Assembly: GCA_041660925.1 (NCBI GenBank)
Contig: JBAZVI010000010.1
Location: 1-64,000 of the forward strand
Direction: 5' to 3'
Length of the DNA: 64,000 nucleotides
Source: Elusimicrobiota bacterium
GTDB lineage: Bacteria; Elusimicrobiota; Elusimicrobia; UBA1565
The notes beneath the pieces were generated by a model. The model did no database searches. It had not been told where the DNA came from and worked only from the letters and a program-made list of their open reading frames with translations. Shown here piece by piece: positions 31,482 through 40,502 of the stretch (its first letter is position 1; each line of letters begins with the position of its first letter). The position numbers and the translations under genes are program-made.

Positions 31482-33091
31482 GCGCGGGGAAAGAGACGCT
31501 CCGCCGGCTGCTCTGGGCCGCGGCGTTCGCGGGGCTCACGCTCTACGCCGCCTGCGGGGCCGGCGGCCTGCGTCTGAGCTTCCGCTGGGTCTATTACCCC
31601 GACCTCACCGTCCTCTACTTCATCCAGGGTCTCGGCGACCCGTCCCTGTTCCCCCGCGACGCCGTCGTGCGCTTCCTGCGCGAGCATCTCCAGCCCGGCT
31701 CGCGCGAGTTCCTCTGGTTCAGCCTCATGCGCGCGGCCGCCTTCCCCTTCGGCCTCGCCGCGGGGCTGAAGGCGCTCTCGATCGCGCTCTGCGCCTTCGG
31801 CGCTCTCCAGGCCCGCCGCGTCGGGAGGATCATGGGAGGGGAGGGCGGCGCGACGCTGATGACGGCGCTCTTCCTGGCCGTCTTCCTGAGCACGGACTGC
31901 TTCTTCGGCTACCCGCGCGCGTTCGGCGCGGTGCTCCTGTGCCTCGCCGCGCGCTTCCTCTTCGAGGAGCGCTACGGTCCCCTGCCGGTCCTGTTCGCGT
32001 CGGCGGGGCTCCTCTATCCGGCCTTCGTCCCGCCGCTCGGGCTCCTCGCCGTCCTCGCGCCGCTCGCGGACCGCGAGGGGTTCCGGCGCTCGGCGCGCCC
32101 CGCGCCTTACGCGGCGGCGACGGCGGCCGCGGCGGGGATCTGCGTCTGGGCCGCGTTCACCGGCGCCGCGCGCGGCTTCCTCTCGTCCCCGGAGGAGTTC
32201 GAGACTTACAAGCTCTACCAGGGCAGCCGCGTGCCTCTCGACCCCCGGCGCGCCTACGACTTCCTGGCCTACTACGTCCTGAACCTCAACGAGCACGGGG
32301 AGCTCTACCCGCGCGCGCTGGCGGCGCTCGGGGCGCTGACCGCGGTCCTCGGCGCCGCGCGGGGGAGGGCTCTGCGCGTGCCCCGGCCCCTGGGGCTCCT
32401 GCTCGTCGCCTGCGCGGCGGCCGGCGCGGCGCTTTATCCGTTCAGCCCGGCCACCTCCTCGAAGCTCTTCGTCTTCGCCGTCCCGTTCGCCCTCTGCGTC
32501 CTGGCCTGCCGCTGGGCGCTCGACCTCGGGCGCCCGGCGCTCGTCGCGTGGGTCGCGGGAGCGGCGCTGGCGCTCGGAGCGTTCGGCCAGGCGCGCTGGA
32601 GCGACATGCGCCTGGCCTCGGGCGCGCGTCCGCTCTTCGAGCGGCTCGAGGCCGCGCCGGTCTCCGTCCTCGTCGCCGGGCATCCCGACAGCGTGCTCGT
32701 CAGCGAGATACCCTTCTTCGCGCGCCGGAGCGCGGTCGTCGCGCGCGAGCTCGACGAGCTCTATTGGATGGCCTACGGCGGCCCGACGAGGGCCGCGCGC
32801 CGCGAGAAGCTCCTCGACGCGCTGTATACGCCTTCCCCCGCGGTCCTCGCGCGCTACGCGGCCGAGGAGGGGGTGGACTATTTCGTCGTCGAGGAGGCCC
32901 ACTACGGCGAGGGCTTCCTCGCGGGCCTGCGCATGGAGTCGAGCCCCTCGGCGCGGAGCCTGCTCGCACGGCTCGAGCGGACCCCCTCCGGGCGCTCGGC
33001 GCTGCTGCGCCTCGCGCGCGAGCGCTCGGAGTTCTCCTTCTCCGACCGCGGCTCGACGGTGCATCTCGTCCGCGTCCCCCGCCCTCTCTAG
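31478..33091 (+). CDS. Polytopic membrane protein, possibly GT-C-like
   Basis: 537 residues from GTG. About ten hydrophobic helices over residues 10-390 (TLMTALFLAVFLSTDCFFGY, LPVLFASAGLLYPAFVPPLG, VACAAAGAALYPFS, ALVAWVAGAALALGAFG), then a soluble C-terminal domain of about 140 residues. Arrangement recalls GT-C-type glycosyltransferases or related membrane proteins of unknown role, but I see no defining DxD/ExD loop motif and make no firm call. Last gene of the operon that begins at 27772. Confidence 0.65.
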   Translation: MSAGKETLRRLLWAAAFAGLTLYAACGAGGLRLSFRWVYYPDLTVLYFIQGLGDPSLFPRDAVVRFLREHLQPGSREFLWFSLMRAAAFPFGLAAGLKALSIALCAFGALQARRVGRIMGGEGGATLMTALFLAVFLSTDCFFGYPRAFGAVLLCLAARFLFEERYGPLPVLFASAGLLYPAFVPPLGLLAVLAPLADREGFRRSARPAPYAAATAAAAGICVWAAFTGAARGFLSSPEEFETYKLYQGSRVPLDPRRAYDFLAYYVLNLNEHGELYPRALAALGALTAVLGAARGRALRVPRPLGLLLVACAAAGAALYPFSPATSSKLFVFAVPFALCVLACRWALDLGRPALVAWVAGAALALGAFGQARWSDMRLASGARPLFERLEAAPVSVLVAGHPDSVLVSEIPFFARRSAVVARELDELYWMAYGGPTRAARREKLLDALYTPSPAVLARYAAEEGVDYFVVEEAHYGEGFLAGLRMESSPSARSLLARLERTPSGRSALLRLARERSEFSFSDRGSTVHLVRVPRPL

Positions 33092-33175
33092 CTCCTGCGC
33101 GGCTCTCTTTGAACGCGCGCCGGCGCGCGTACGGAAAAACGCGCCGGACCCGTCGGGGAGTTGGTAGAATCTCCT

Positions 33176-33466
33176 AGGAGTCCGTCCGAGTGATAGCGCC
33201 CATGCCAGAGGCCCGAGGTCGAGGAAAGCGCAAGGAGCGACAAGCGAGGATAGCGGAGCTATCTGAGCGCGGAGCGACGCCGCGATTTTCCGGAATCGGG
33301 CCTCCCGCCTCTCCGGACATGCTCTACGGAGAGGCGGGTCGCGCGCTATTGGACTGCGCCTTCGTTGTTCGTCGCTTGCATAGCTTCAGCTATGCGCGCT
33401 CCTCACGCCTCGGCTCGCTCCAACAGCGCGCGTCCGGCACGGACGCTGTCACTCGGACGGACTCCT
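33176..33466 (+). repeat. Dispersed 291-bp repeat, copy 2
   Basis: Ends are AGGAGTCCGTCCGAGTGA and TCACTCGGACGGACTCCT, a perfect 18-bp terminal inverted repeat apart from one T/C change further in. Internal hairpins lie at 33249-33263 (GATAGC/GCTATC), 33304-33338 (CCCGCCTCTCCG/CGGAGAGGCGGG) and 33378-33395 (GCATAGCT/AGCTATGC). The stretch CGCCTTCGTTGTTCGTCGCT is nearly the same in copy 3. It ends 2 bp before the ATG of the epimerase. This fills most of the 377-bp gap at 33092-33468; nothing else is seen there except a weak TAGAAT (33164-33169). Confidence 0.9.
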
Positions 33467-33468
33467 GA

Positions 33469-34467
33469 ATGCCCAGACGCATTCTCGTCACCGGCGGAGC
33501 CGGCTTCATCGGGACCCATCTCGTGCGCGCGCTGCTCGCGCGGGGCGACCGGGTCCGCGTGCTCTCTCTCCATGCGGACCACGCCGCGGCTCTCGCGAAG
33601 GAGGGCGCCGAGGTCGTCGTCGGCGACCTCCTCGATCGCGCCCTCGCGCCGCGGCTCGTCGGGGGCGTCGAGCGCGTCTTCCACCTCGCCGCCTTCGTGC
33701 GGCCCCTGCGCTGGCTGCACGGCCTCGAGAGCCTGCGCGCGCTCTACATGCGCCAGAACGTCGAGGGGGCGCGGAGCCTCGCCGAGGCCTGCCGCGGCCG
33801 CGTCGAGCGCTTCGTGAACGTCAGCAGCGTCGCCGCCGGCGGGCTCGGGGAGGTCGACGAGAGCGTCCCGCCGCGGCCGCTCACCGAGTACGGGAAGGCC
33901 AAGGCGGCCGCCGAGGAGCTCCTGCACGGCTACCACCGCGACTGGGGGCTCCCGGTCGTGAGCGCGCGCCCCGGCACGGTCTACGGTCCCGGCAGCCTCC
34001 CGCACCTGGTCCTCTTCCGCCTCATCCGGCACGGGGTCATGCCGACCTTCGGGCCGGGACACAACCGCACCCCGCTCGTCTACATCGACGACCTCGTCGA
34101 CGCGCTCCTCCTCCTCGAGGAGAAGGGCGTCCTCGGCGAGCCCTACTACGCCGTCGACGACCCGGTCACGATGCGCGAGATGGGCGGGGCCATCGCCGAG
34201 GCGCTCGGGGTCCGGCTCTCGGGCTTCTACGTGCCGCGGGCCCTCGTCGACGCCGGGGCCGGCGCCAAGGACCTCCTCGAGCGGGTCGTGGGCCTGCGCT
34301 TCTGCCCGATGCGGATGGACCTGCGCCCCGAGAACATCGCCTGCGGCTCCTCCGACTGGGTCTGCCGCAACGCGAAACTGCGCGCGCTGGGGTGGAGCCC
34401 GCGCGTCGACCTGAAAGAGGGCATGCGCCGCACCGTCGCCTGGTACCGCGAGCAAGGGCTCCTGTAG
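33469..34467 (+). CDS. NAD-dependent epimerase/dehydratase (extended SDR)
   Basis: 332 residues. ILVTGGAGFIGTHLVRALLA is the NAD-binding GxxGxxG motif; VFHLAAFVRPL, VNVSSVAAGG and the catalytic YGKAK follow in order, then ARPGTVYGPG. The family acts on nucleotide sugars or on sterol/flavonoid-like substrates. The repeat ends 2 bp upstream, so no ordinary ribosome binding site precedes the ATG. First gene of a ten-gene run to 46306; the next gene begins immediately after its stop. Confidence 0.88.
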   Translation: MPRRILVTGGAGFIGTHLVRALLARGDRVRVLSLHADHAAALAKEGAEVVVGDLLDRALAPRLVGGVERVFHLAAFVRPLRWLHGLESLRALYMRQNVEGARSLAEACRGRVERFVNVSSVAAGGLGEVDESVPPRPLTEYGKAKAAAEELLHGYHRDWGLPVVSARPGTVYGPGSLPHLVLFRLIRHGVMPTFGPGHNRTPLVYIDDLVDALLLLEEKGVLGEPYYAVDDPVTMREMGGAIAEALGVRLSGFYVPRALVDAGAGAKDLLERVVGLRFCPMRMDLRPENIACGSSDWVCRNAKLRALGWSPRVDLKEGMRRTVAWYREQGLL

Positions 34468-35469
34468 ATGTACGCCGAGAGCTCGCTCCTGCAGAAGGCC
34501 CGGAAGTTCCTGCGCCTGCTCGCGCGGCGCTACGCCTTCCCGCCCAACGACCTGACCCTCGAGCTCTCCACCGCCTGCGGGGAGCGCTGCGGGGTCTGCT
34601 ACCGCTTCGCCTACGGCGTGCCGGAGACGACGATGTCGGAGGAGACTTTCGCGAAGGTCCTCGAGCGGCTTGCGGAGGCGTACGGGGAGCGAGGGCCGGC
34701 CTACCTCTCCTTCGTCGGGCTCGGCGAGCCGACGCGGCACCCGCGCCTGGAGCCCCTGCTCCGGACGCTGCGGCGCCGCTTCCCGCGCACGCGGATCAAC
34801 CTCTCCTCGAACCTCGGCGAGTGCGGCGGCGAGCGCCTGCGCGTCCTGCTCTCCGAGGGCCTCGTCGACCGCGTGAGCGTCTCCGTCGACGATCCCGAGG
34901 CCGCCGGTCCGGCCTTCCACCCCTTCGGGCCCGCGCACCGCGCGAACCTCGCCGCGCTCATGCGCCTGCGCGCCGAGCTGCGCCCGGAGCTGGGGGTGCG
35001 CATCCAGACGCTGATCTCCACGAAAGAGCAGCTGCGGCGCGTCCTGACGCTCGCCGAGGCGCACGGGGTGCGCCTCGTCCAGCTCATCCGCCTCGACCTC
35101 CACGGCTTCGGCGCCCGGCCGCCCGTCGTCCGCCCGCCGCTCGAGGACGAACGCGCGCTCGTGCGCTGGGCGCGCGGGGAGGCCGCGGCGCGCGGCCTCG
35201 AGGTCTGGCACAACAACGAGCACGACCTCCTGCGCCGCTGGGCCTCGCGGGACGGCGAGGTCTGCCTTCTCAGCGACGACCACCTCTTCATCGACGTGGA
35301 AGGGCGCGTGCTCCCCTGCTTCGGCCTGCGCGGGCATCCGTTCGGGGACCTGCGCACCGAGTCGCTCGCCGAGATCCACCGCAAGCCCGCGCGACGGGCC
35401 TTCTACGACGAGCAGGCCGCCCTCTGCGCGGGCTGCGACACCTACAAGGACGCGCACCGGCACCCATGA
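34468..35469 (+). CDS. Radical SAM protein with short SPASM-like C-terminus
   Basis: 333 residues. Cluster motif CGERCGVC (C37, C41, C44); the SAM motif is altered to FVGLGEPTRHPRLEPLL, close to the 'G.GEP..HP' form in MoaA/PqqE-like relatives. INLSSNLGECGG and a C-terminal VCLLSDDHLFIDVEGRVLPC, then ALCAGCDTYKDAH, offer auxiliary-cluster cysteines. It starts directly after the epimerase stop and overlaps the next ATG. Confidence 0.83.
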   Translation: MYAESSLLQKARKFLRLLARRYAFPPNDLTLELSTACGERCGVCYRFAYGVPETTMSEETFAKVLERLAEAYGERGPAYLSFVGLGEPTRHPRLEPLLRTLRRRFPRTRINLSSNLGECGGERLRVLLSEGLVDRVSVSVDDPEAAGPAFHPFGPAHRANLAALMRLRAELRPELGVRIQTLISTKEQLRRVLTLAEAHGVRLVQLIRLDLHGFGARPPVVRPPLEDERALVRWARGEAAARGLEVWHNNEHDLLRRWASRDGEVCLLSDDHLFIDVEGRVLPCFGLRGHPFGDLRTESLAEIHRKPARRAFYDEQAALCAGCDTYKDAHRHP

Positions 35470-36893
35470 AGGTCCTCCTGGTCAACCCGCCGCACGACGC
35501 CGGGACGCTCGAGCGCGAGCTGGGCAACTACATGCCCCCGCTGAACCTGCTCTACCTGGCCTCGGCGCTGCGCGCCGCGGGCCACGAGCCGGCCCTGCTC
35601 GACCTCTACGCCTCGCCGCTGCCGGCCGCGCGCGTCCTCGAGATGGCCGCCGCGCGCGAGCCGGGCCTCATCGGGCTGGCCGTCTACTCGCCGCACGCCG
35701 AGGAGGCCTTCGCGCTGGGCGCCGCGCTCAAGCGCGCGCTGCCGCGCGCCGCGCTCGCGCTCGGCGGCGTGCACCCGAGCTGGCTGCCCGAGGTCTGCCT
35801 CGGCCGCGAGGGCGTCGACTTCGTCGTGCGCGGGGAGGGGGAACGCACGCTGCCCGCGCTGGCCTCCGCGCTCGAACGCGGCGAGGCGCTCGACGCGGTC
35901 GCCGGCCTCGCCTTCCGCCGCGAGGGGAAGACGGTGAACACGGCTCCCCGCCCGCTCGTCGAGGACCTCGACGAGCTGCCGCCGCCCGCCTACGACCTCC
36001 TCGACTTCCGCGCCTACCGGCTCGCGCCCACGCGCGCGGTCACGGCCGGGCCGGTCTCCTCGGTGCTCACCTCGCGCGGCTGCCAGTACGCGTGCAGCTT
36101 CTGCAGTCACCACTACGGCTACAAGAGCCGGGTGCGCATGCGCGCTCCGGAGAAGGTCGTCGACGAGCTGGCCCGCGTCGTCGAGCGCTACGGGGTGCGC
36201 GAGTTCCGCATCGAGGACTGTTCGTTCACCGACGACCCCTCCCGCGTGCGCCGCTTCTGCGCGCTGCTGCGCGCGCGCTGCCCCGGCGTCGTCTGGAACT
36301 GCGACGTGCGCGCCGACACGGCTTCCGAGGAGCTCTTCGCGGACATGCGCGCCGCCGGCTGCCGCCGCGTCTTCCTGGGAGTGGAGTCGGGCTCGCAGGC
36401 GGTGCTCGACTCGCTGGGGATGAACAAGGACATCACGCTCTCCCAGGCCCGGCGCACGGTCGCGCTCGCCCGCCGCCACGGCATGCGCATCAACTGCTCC
36501 TTCGTGCTCGGCACGCCGGCGGAGACGCGGGAGACCGCCGAGGAGACCTACCGCTTCGCCCTCGAGCTCGACCCCGACTACGCGATGTTCTCGCCGCTGG
36601 TGCCGAGCGTCGGCTCCCGGCTCTTCGAGGAGGCCGTCGCCGCCGGACGCATCGACCCCGCGGCCTACCAGGGCGCCAACTACCTGATCCTGCGCGCGCG
36701 CGGCGGCGCGCCGGTCGCACTCTCGAAGCTGAGCGGCGCGGAGCTCCTCGAGCTCAGCGACCGCTTCCACCGCGGCTTCTACGGCCGGCCCCGCTACCTG
36801 CTGCGCCGGCTCCTGGGCATCCGCTCGGCGCGGGAGGCCCTGCGCCTGGCCCGGGGCGCGGGGCTCGTGCTCGGGAGGACGCGCGGACGATGA
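35466..36893 (+). CDS. Class B radical SAM protein (a)
   Basis: 475 residues. B12-binding-type N-terminus (MKVLLVNPPHDAGTLERELG, LALGGVHPSWLPEVCL, DFVVRGEGERTL), cluster motif SRGCQYACSFC (C206, C210, C213) followed by SHHYGYKSRVRMR, and barrel motifs (RIEDCSFTDDPSRV, FLGVESGSQAVLDSLGMNKD, CSFVLGTPAETRETA). It is a close paralogue of the gene at 39045: SHHYGY, IED.SFT and the C-terminal RGFY..P.YLLRRL are shared. Members of this class include methyltransferases and ring-forming enzymes. Confidence 0.9.
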   Translation: MKVLLVNPPHDAGTLERELGNYMPPLNLLYLASALRAAGHEPALLDLYASPLPAARVLEMAAAREPGLIGLAVYSPHAEEAFALGAALKRALPRAALALGGVHPSWLPEVCLGREGVDFVVRGEGERTLPALASALERGEALDAVAGLAFRREGKTVNTAPRPLVEDLDELPPPAYDLLDFRAYRLAPTRAVTAGPVSSVLTSRGCQYACSFCSHHYGYKSRVRMRAPEKVVDELARVVERYGVREFRIEDCSFTDDPSRVRRFCALLRARCPGVVWNCDVRADTASEELFADMRAAGCRRVFLGVESGSQAVLDSLGMNKDITLSQARRTVALARRHGMRINCSFVLGTPAETRETAEETYRFALELDPDYAMFSPLVPSVGSRLFEEAVAAGRIDPAAYQGANYLILRARGGAPVALSKLSGAELLELSDRFHRGFYGRPRYLLRRLLGIRSAREALRLARGAGLVLGRTRGR

Positions 36894-38287
36894 AGGTCCT
36901 GCTCGTCAACCCCCCGCACCGCTTCGCCCGCGGCAACCCCTTCGCCCGCGCGGGGCTCGCCCTGCCGCCGCTGGGCCTGCTCCACGTCGCGGCGCGCCTG
37001 CGCGAGAGCCGGCCCGGCGTCCGCGTCGCCGTGCTCGACGCGCCCGCCCTGCGCCTGGAGGGCGCGGCGTTCGAGCGCGCGCTCGCCGCCGCCGAGCCGG
37101 ACCTCGCCGGCGTGAGCGTCTACACCGGGAACTACTCGAGCGCGACGGCCGCCGGACGCGCGCTCAAGCGCCTCTTCCCGTCCTGCCGGACCGTCGCCGG
37201 CGGACCGCACGCGAGCCTGCGCCCCGAGGAGACCCTCGCGGAGGGCGGCTTCGACGCCGTCGTCCTCGGGGAGGGGGAGGAGACCTTCGCGCGCCTCGCC
37301 GCCGCCTGGGGCGACGGCGGGGACCCCTCGGCGGTCCCGAACCTCGTCCTTCCCGGACCGCGGCGCACGGCCGCCGACCCCGCGCCGCTCGACCTCGACC
37401 GTCTGCCGCCGCCGGCACGCGACCTGCTGGACCCGGCCCCCTACCGCCCGTCGCACGGCGGCTACCGCCGCCTGCCGGTCGCGAGCCTCGTGAGCTCGCG
37501 CGGCTGTCCCTACGCGTGCCGCTTCTGCTCGAAGGCCGTCTTCGGCGCGCGCTGGAGGGCGCAGTCGCCCGAGCGCACGTTCTCGGAGCTCCGAACGCTC
37601 GCGGACGAGGGCTGGCGCGAGGCGAGCTTCCAGGACGACGTCTTCACCTTCGACCGGGAGCGCACCCTGCGCCTGTGCGCGCGGCTGGGCTCGGCGCGCC
37701 TCGACCTCACCTGGACCTGCATGACCCGCGTCGACCGGGTCGACGCGGAGCTCCTGCGCGCGATGGCCGCGGCGGGCTGCGTCTCCATCGCCTACGGCAT
37801 GGAGTCGGGCGACCCCGAGGTCCTCGCGCGCATGGGCAAGGGCCTGCGCCCCGAGGACGCCCGGGCGGCGCTGGCCTGGACGCGCGCGGCGGGGATCGAG
37901 AGCCGCGCCTACTACGTGCTGGGGCATCCCGGCGAGAGCGAAGCGAGCCTGCGCCGCACGGTCGAGGAGGCCGTGCGCGCGGACCCGGACTTCGTCTTCT
38001 TCAGCTTCGCCTTCCCCATCCCCGGCACGCCGCTCTACGACGAAGCGCGGGCGGCCGGCCTCCTGCTGCGCGACGGGCGCGAACTCTACGACACCGCGGA
38101 CTTCACGGAGCCCGTGCTGCGCGTGGGCGCCTGGGGCCCCGCCGAGCTCAATGCTTTCGTCCGGAAGGCCTACCGCCGCTTCTACCTGCGCCCGCGCTGC
38201 GTCCTGCGCCGGCTCGCCGCCCTGCGCTCGCCTTCCGAGCTGGCCCGCGCCGTCTCCGGCGCGCTCTCCGTTCTGAGGAGCTCATGA
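36890..38287 (+). CDS. Class B radical SAM protein (b)
   Basis: 465 residues. N-terminal MKVLLVNPPHRFARGNPFAR, VAGGPHASLRPEETLAEGGF and AVVLGEGEETF form the cobalamin-type domain. Cluster motif SRGCPYACRFC (C206, C210, C213), then DDVFTFDRERTLRLC, YGMESGDPEVLARMGKGLRP and YYVLGHPGESEASLRRT. It overlaps the genes on both sides (ATGA). More distant from the paralogues at 35466 and 39045 than they are from each other, so it likely has another task in the same pathway. Confidence 0.9.
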   Translation: MKVLLVNPPHRFARGNPFARAGLALPPLGLLHVAARLRESRPGVRVAVLDAPALRLEGAAFERALAAAEPDLAGVSVYTGNYSSATAAGRALKRLFPSCRTVAGGPHASLRPEETLAEGGFDAVVLGEGEETFARLAAAWGDGGDPSAVPNLVLPGPRRTAADPAPLDLDRLPPPARDLLDPAPYRPSHGGYRRLPVASLVSSRGCPYACRFCSKAVFGARWRAQSPERTFSELRTLADEGWREASFQDDVFTFDRERTLRLCARLGSARLDLTWTCMTRVDRVDAELLRAMAAAGCVSIAYGMESGDPEVLARMGKGLRPEDARAALAWTRAAGIESRAYYVLGHPGESEASLRRTVEEAVRADPDFVFFSFAFPIPGTPLYDEARAAGLLLRDGRELYDTADFTEPVLRVGAWGPAELNAFVRKAYRRFYLRPRCVLRRLAALRSPSELARAVSGALSVLRSS

Positions 38288-39048
38288 GCCCCCAGGACCT
38301 CGAAGCCGAGAAGGCCTGGCACGAGCGGCCCTTCTACCTCGACAACGGACATTGGAGCTCGCGCTGGCCCTTCGCGGGCCGGGACCGACACGCGCTCCAT
38401 GAAGCGCTCGTGCACGAGCGCTTCCACGCGGGGCTGCGCGCGGCGCTGGGCGCTCGCAGGCCCGAGAGGACCCTGCTGGCCCCGCTCGGCGAGGGCGCCG
38501 ACGCGGCGGCGCTCCGGGAGCTCTGCGGGGAGCTCCACGGGCTCGACGTCTCGCCGCTCGCGCTCGAGCGCGCGCCCGCGGTCGTGTTCAAGCGGGAGGC
38601 GGCCCTGCCGCGCTCGGGCTACCCGGACGCGCAGTTCGACCTCGTGGTCTGCGCCCGCTTCCTCCATCACGTCGGCGGGGAACTGGCCCCGCATCTCGCG
38701 GAGTTCCGCCGCGTGCTCCGGCCCGGAGGGCTCCTCGCCGTGCTCGAGCCCGGGCTCTGGCACCCGGCGGCCTTCCTCCTCGCGCTCGCCGACCCGCTCT
38801 TCGGCCGCGCGGCCGGACGCGTGCGCGGCGAGCGGCCGCTGCATCCTCCGGCGCTGACGGCCGCTCTGCGCGCGGCCGGCTTCGAAGCGCCGCTCGTCCG
38901 GGCGCTCGGCTTCGGCCACGCCCGCTTCCCGTGTCCGCTCCAGCGCCTCCTCGCCGCCGTCGACGCGCCGATGCGCCTCTTCGGCCCGACGGCGCTGTTC
39001 GCCGAGAGCGTCGCCTGGTACGCCCGCAAGCCGGAGGGCGGCGCGTGA
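38284..39048 (+). CDS. SAM-dependent methyltransferase (type 11-like)
   Basis: 254 residues. The glycine-rich loop is altered (TLLAPLGEGADAAALRELCG), but the rest of the fold is visible: GLDVSPLALERAPAVVFKRE, FDLVVCARFLHHVGGELAPH and FRRVLRPGGLLAVLEPGLWH. Lies between two class B radical SAM genes, overlapping both. A pathway methyltransferase is likely; substrate unknown. Confidence 0.78.
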   Translation: MSPQDLEAEKAWHERPFYLDNGHWSSRWPFAGRDRHALHEALVHERFHAGLRAALGARRPERTLLAPLGEGADAAALRELCGELHGLDVSPLALERAPAVVFKREAALPRSGYPDAQFDLVVCARFLHHVGGELAPHLAEFRRVLRPGGLLAVLEPGLWHPAAFLLALADPLFGRAAGRVRGERPLHPPALTAALRAAGFEAPLVRALGFGHARFPCPLQRLLAAVDAPMRLFGPTALFAESVAWYARKPEGGA

Positions 39049-40502
39049 GGGTCCTCCTCGTCTCGCCTCCGCTGCGCAACATGGACTTGAGCCAGGTCCG
39101 CGTGCGCGGCGTCATGCCGCCGCTCGACCTGCTCCATCTCGCCGCCTGGCTCCAGAAGCACGGGCACGAGACCCGGGTGCTCGACCTCTACGCGCGCGAG
39201 GTCGAGGAGGAGGACTTCCCGAAGGTCGCGGAGATGTGGAAGCCCGACCTCGTCGGATTCACGACCTACACCGCGAACGTGGACGTCTCGCTGCGCCTCG
39301 CGCGCGCGAGCAAACAGGCGCTCCCCGAGGTCCCGGTCGTGCTCGGCGGCATCCACGCAAGCTACCTCCCCGAGGTCTGCCTCGCGGAGCCGGCGGTGGA
39401 CTGGGTCGTGCGCGGCGAGGGCGAGGAGACCCTGCGCGAGCTCGTCGAAGCGCTCGCCGCCGGGCGCTCGCCGCGCGGCCTCGCCGGCCTCGCCTGGCGC
39501 GAGGAGCCCGGCGTCGTCGACTCCGGCCCGCCGCGGCCGCTTCTCAAGGACCTCGATGCGCTGCCCTGGCCCGACTACGGCCAGCTCGACTTCGACCGCT
39601 ACTACCTCGCCGTCACCCGGGAGGTCACCGGCCGGCGCGTCGCCAACGTGCTGACGATGCGCGGCTGTCCCTACCGCTGCACCTTCTGCTCGCACCACTA
39701 CGGCTACGAGGGGGGTCTGCGCAAGCGCTCGCCCGAGGACGTCGTGCGCCAGCTCCGGCATCTCAAAGAGCGGCACGGCGTCGGCGAGGTGCAGATCGAG
39801 GACAACTCCTTCACCTGCGACCCGAAGAGGGTGCTGCGCATCTGCGAGCTCCTGGAGGCCGAGGGGCTCGACCTGGTCTGGAACTGCAATGTGCGCGCCG
39901 AGACCGCGAGCCGCGAGCTCTTCGATGCGATGCACCGCGCCGGCTGCCGCCGCGTCCTGCTCGGCGTCGAGTCCGGCTCCGCCGAGATGCTCGAGCGCAT
40001 GAAGAAGGGCATCACGCTCGAGCAGGTCCGCCGGGCCGTGACGCTGGCGCGCCGTCACGGCCTGCTCGTCAACTGCGCCTTCATCCTCGGCACCCCCGGG
40101 GAGACCCGGGAGAGCGCCGAAGCCACCTACCGCTTCGCTCTCGAGCTCGACCCGGACTTCGTGATGTTCTCCGTGCTCGTCCCGGTCATCGGCTCCGAGC
40201 TCTTCGACGCGGCCGTCTCGGCGGGCAAGGTGCGCCCGGAGGCCGTGCAGGGCGCCGACTTCGTCACCGTCTACTCCGAGAAGGCGCCGCTCCCCGAGAT
40301 GTCGGAGGTCCCGCGCGAGGAGCTGCTCGCGCTCATGGAGCGCTACACGCGCGGCTTCTACCTGCGCCCGGCCTACTTCCTGCGGCGCCTGCGCGCCCTG
40401 CGCTCGCCCTCCGAGCTGCGCCGCCTCTTCTGGGGCTTCGCGCTCGTCGTGCGCCACCAGATCCTGCGCCTTCTGCCCGGACCGGCGGAGGACGACGCAT
40501 GA
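39045..40502 (+). CDS. Class B radical SAM protein (c)
   Basis: 485 residues from GTG. VRVLLVSPPLRNMDLSQVRV, VVLGGIHASYLPEVCLAEPA and DWVVRGEGEETL form the N-terminal domain; the cluster motif is MRGCPYRCTFC (C208, C212, C215) followed by SHHYGYEGGLRKRS. EDNSFTCDPKRVLRI, LLGVESGSAEMLERMKKGIT and CAFILGTPGETRESAEATYR are shared with the paralogue at 35466. The two likely arose by duplication within this operon. Confidence 0.9.
   Translation: MRVLLVSPPLRNMDLSQVRVRGVMPPLDLLHLAAWLQKHGHETRVLDLYAREVEEEDFPKVAEMWKPDLVGFTTYTANVDVSLRLARASKQALPEVPVVLGGIHASYLPEVCLAEPAVDWVVRGEGEETLRELVEALAAGRSPRGLAGLAWREEPGVVDSGPPRPLLKDLDALPWPDYGQLDFDRYYLAVTREVTGRRVANVLTMRGCPYRCTFCSHHYGYEGGLRKRSPEDVVRQLRHLKERHGVGEVQIEDNSFTCDPKRVLRICELLEAEGLDLVWNCNVRAETASRELFDAMHRAGCRRVLLGVESGSAEMLERMKKGITLEQVRRAVTLARRHGLLVNCAFILGTPGETRESAEATYRFALELDPDFVMFSVLVPVIGSELFDAAVSAGKVRPEAVQGADFVTVYSEKAPLPEMSEVPREELLALMERYTRGFYLRPAYFLRRLRALRSPSELRRLFWGFALVVRHQILRLLPGPAEDDA

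Noticed and set aside
33190..33468. Possible small proteins inside the dispersed repeat (also 49410-49658)
   Set aside because: The frames agree in short parts (GRAL..CAFVVRRL), but the hairpin stems covary while the protein sequence changes, and no ribosome binding site is present.
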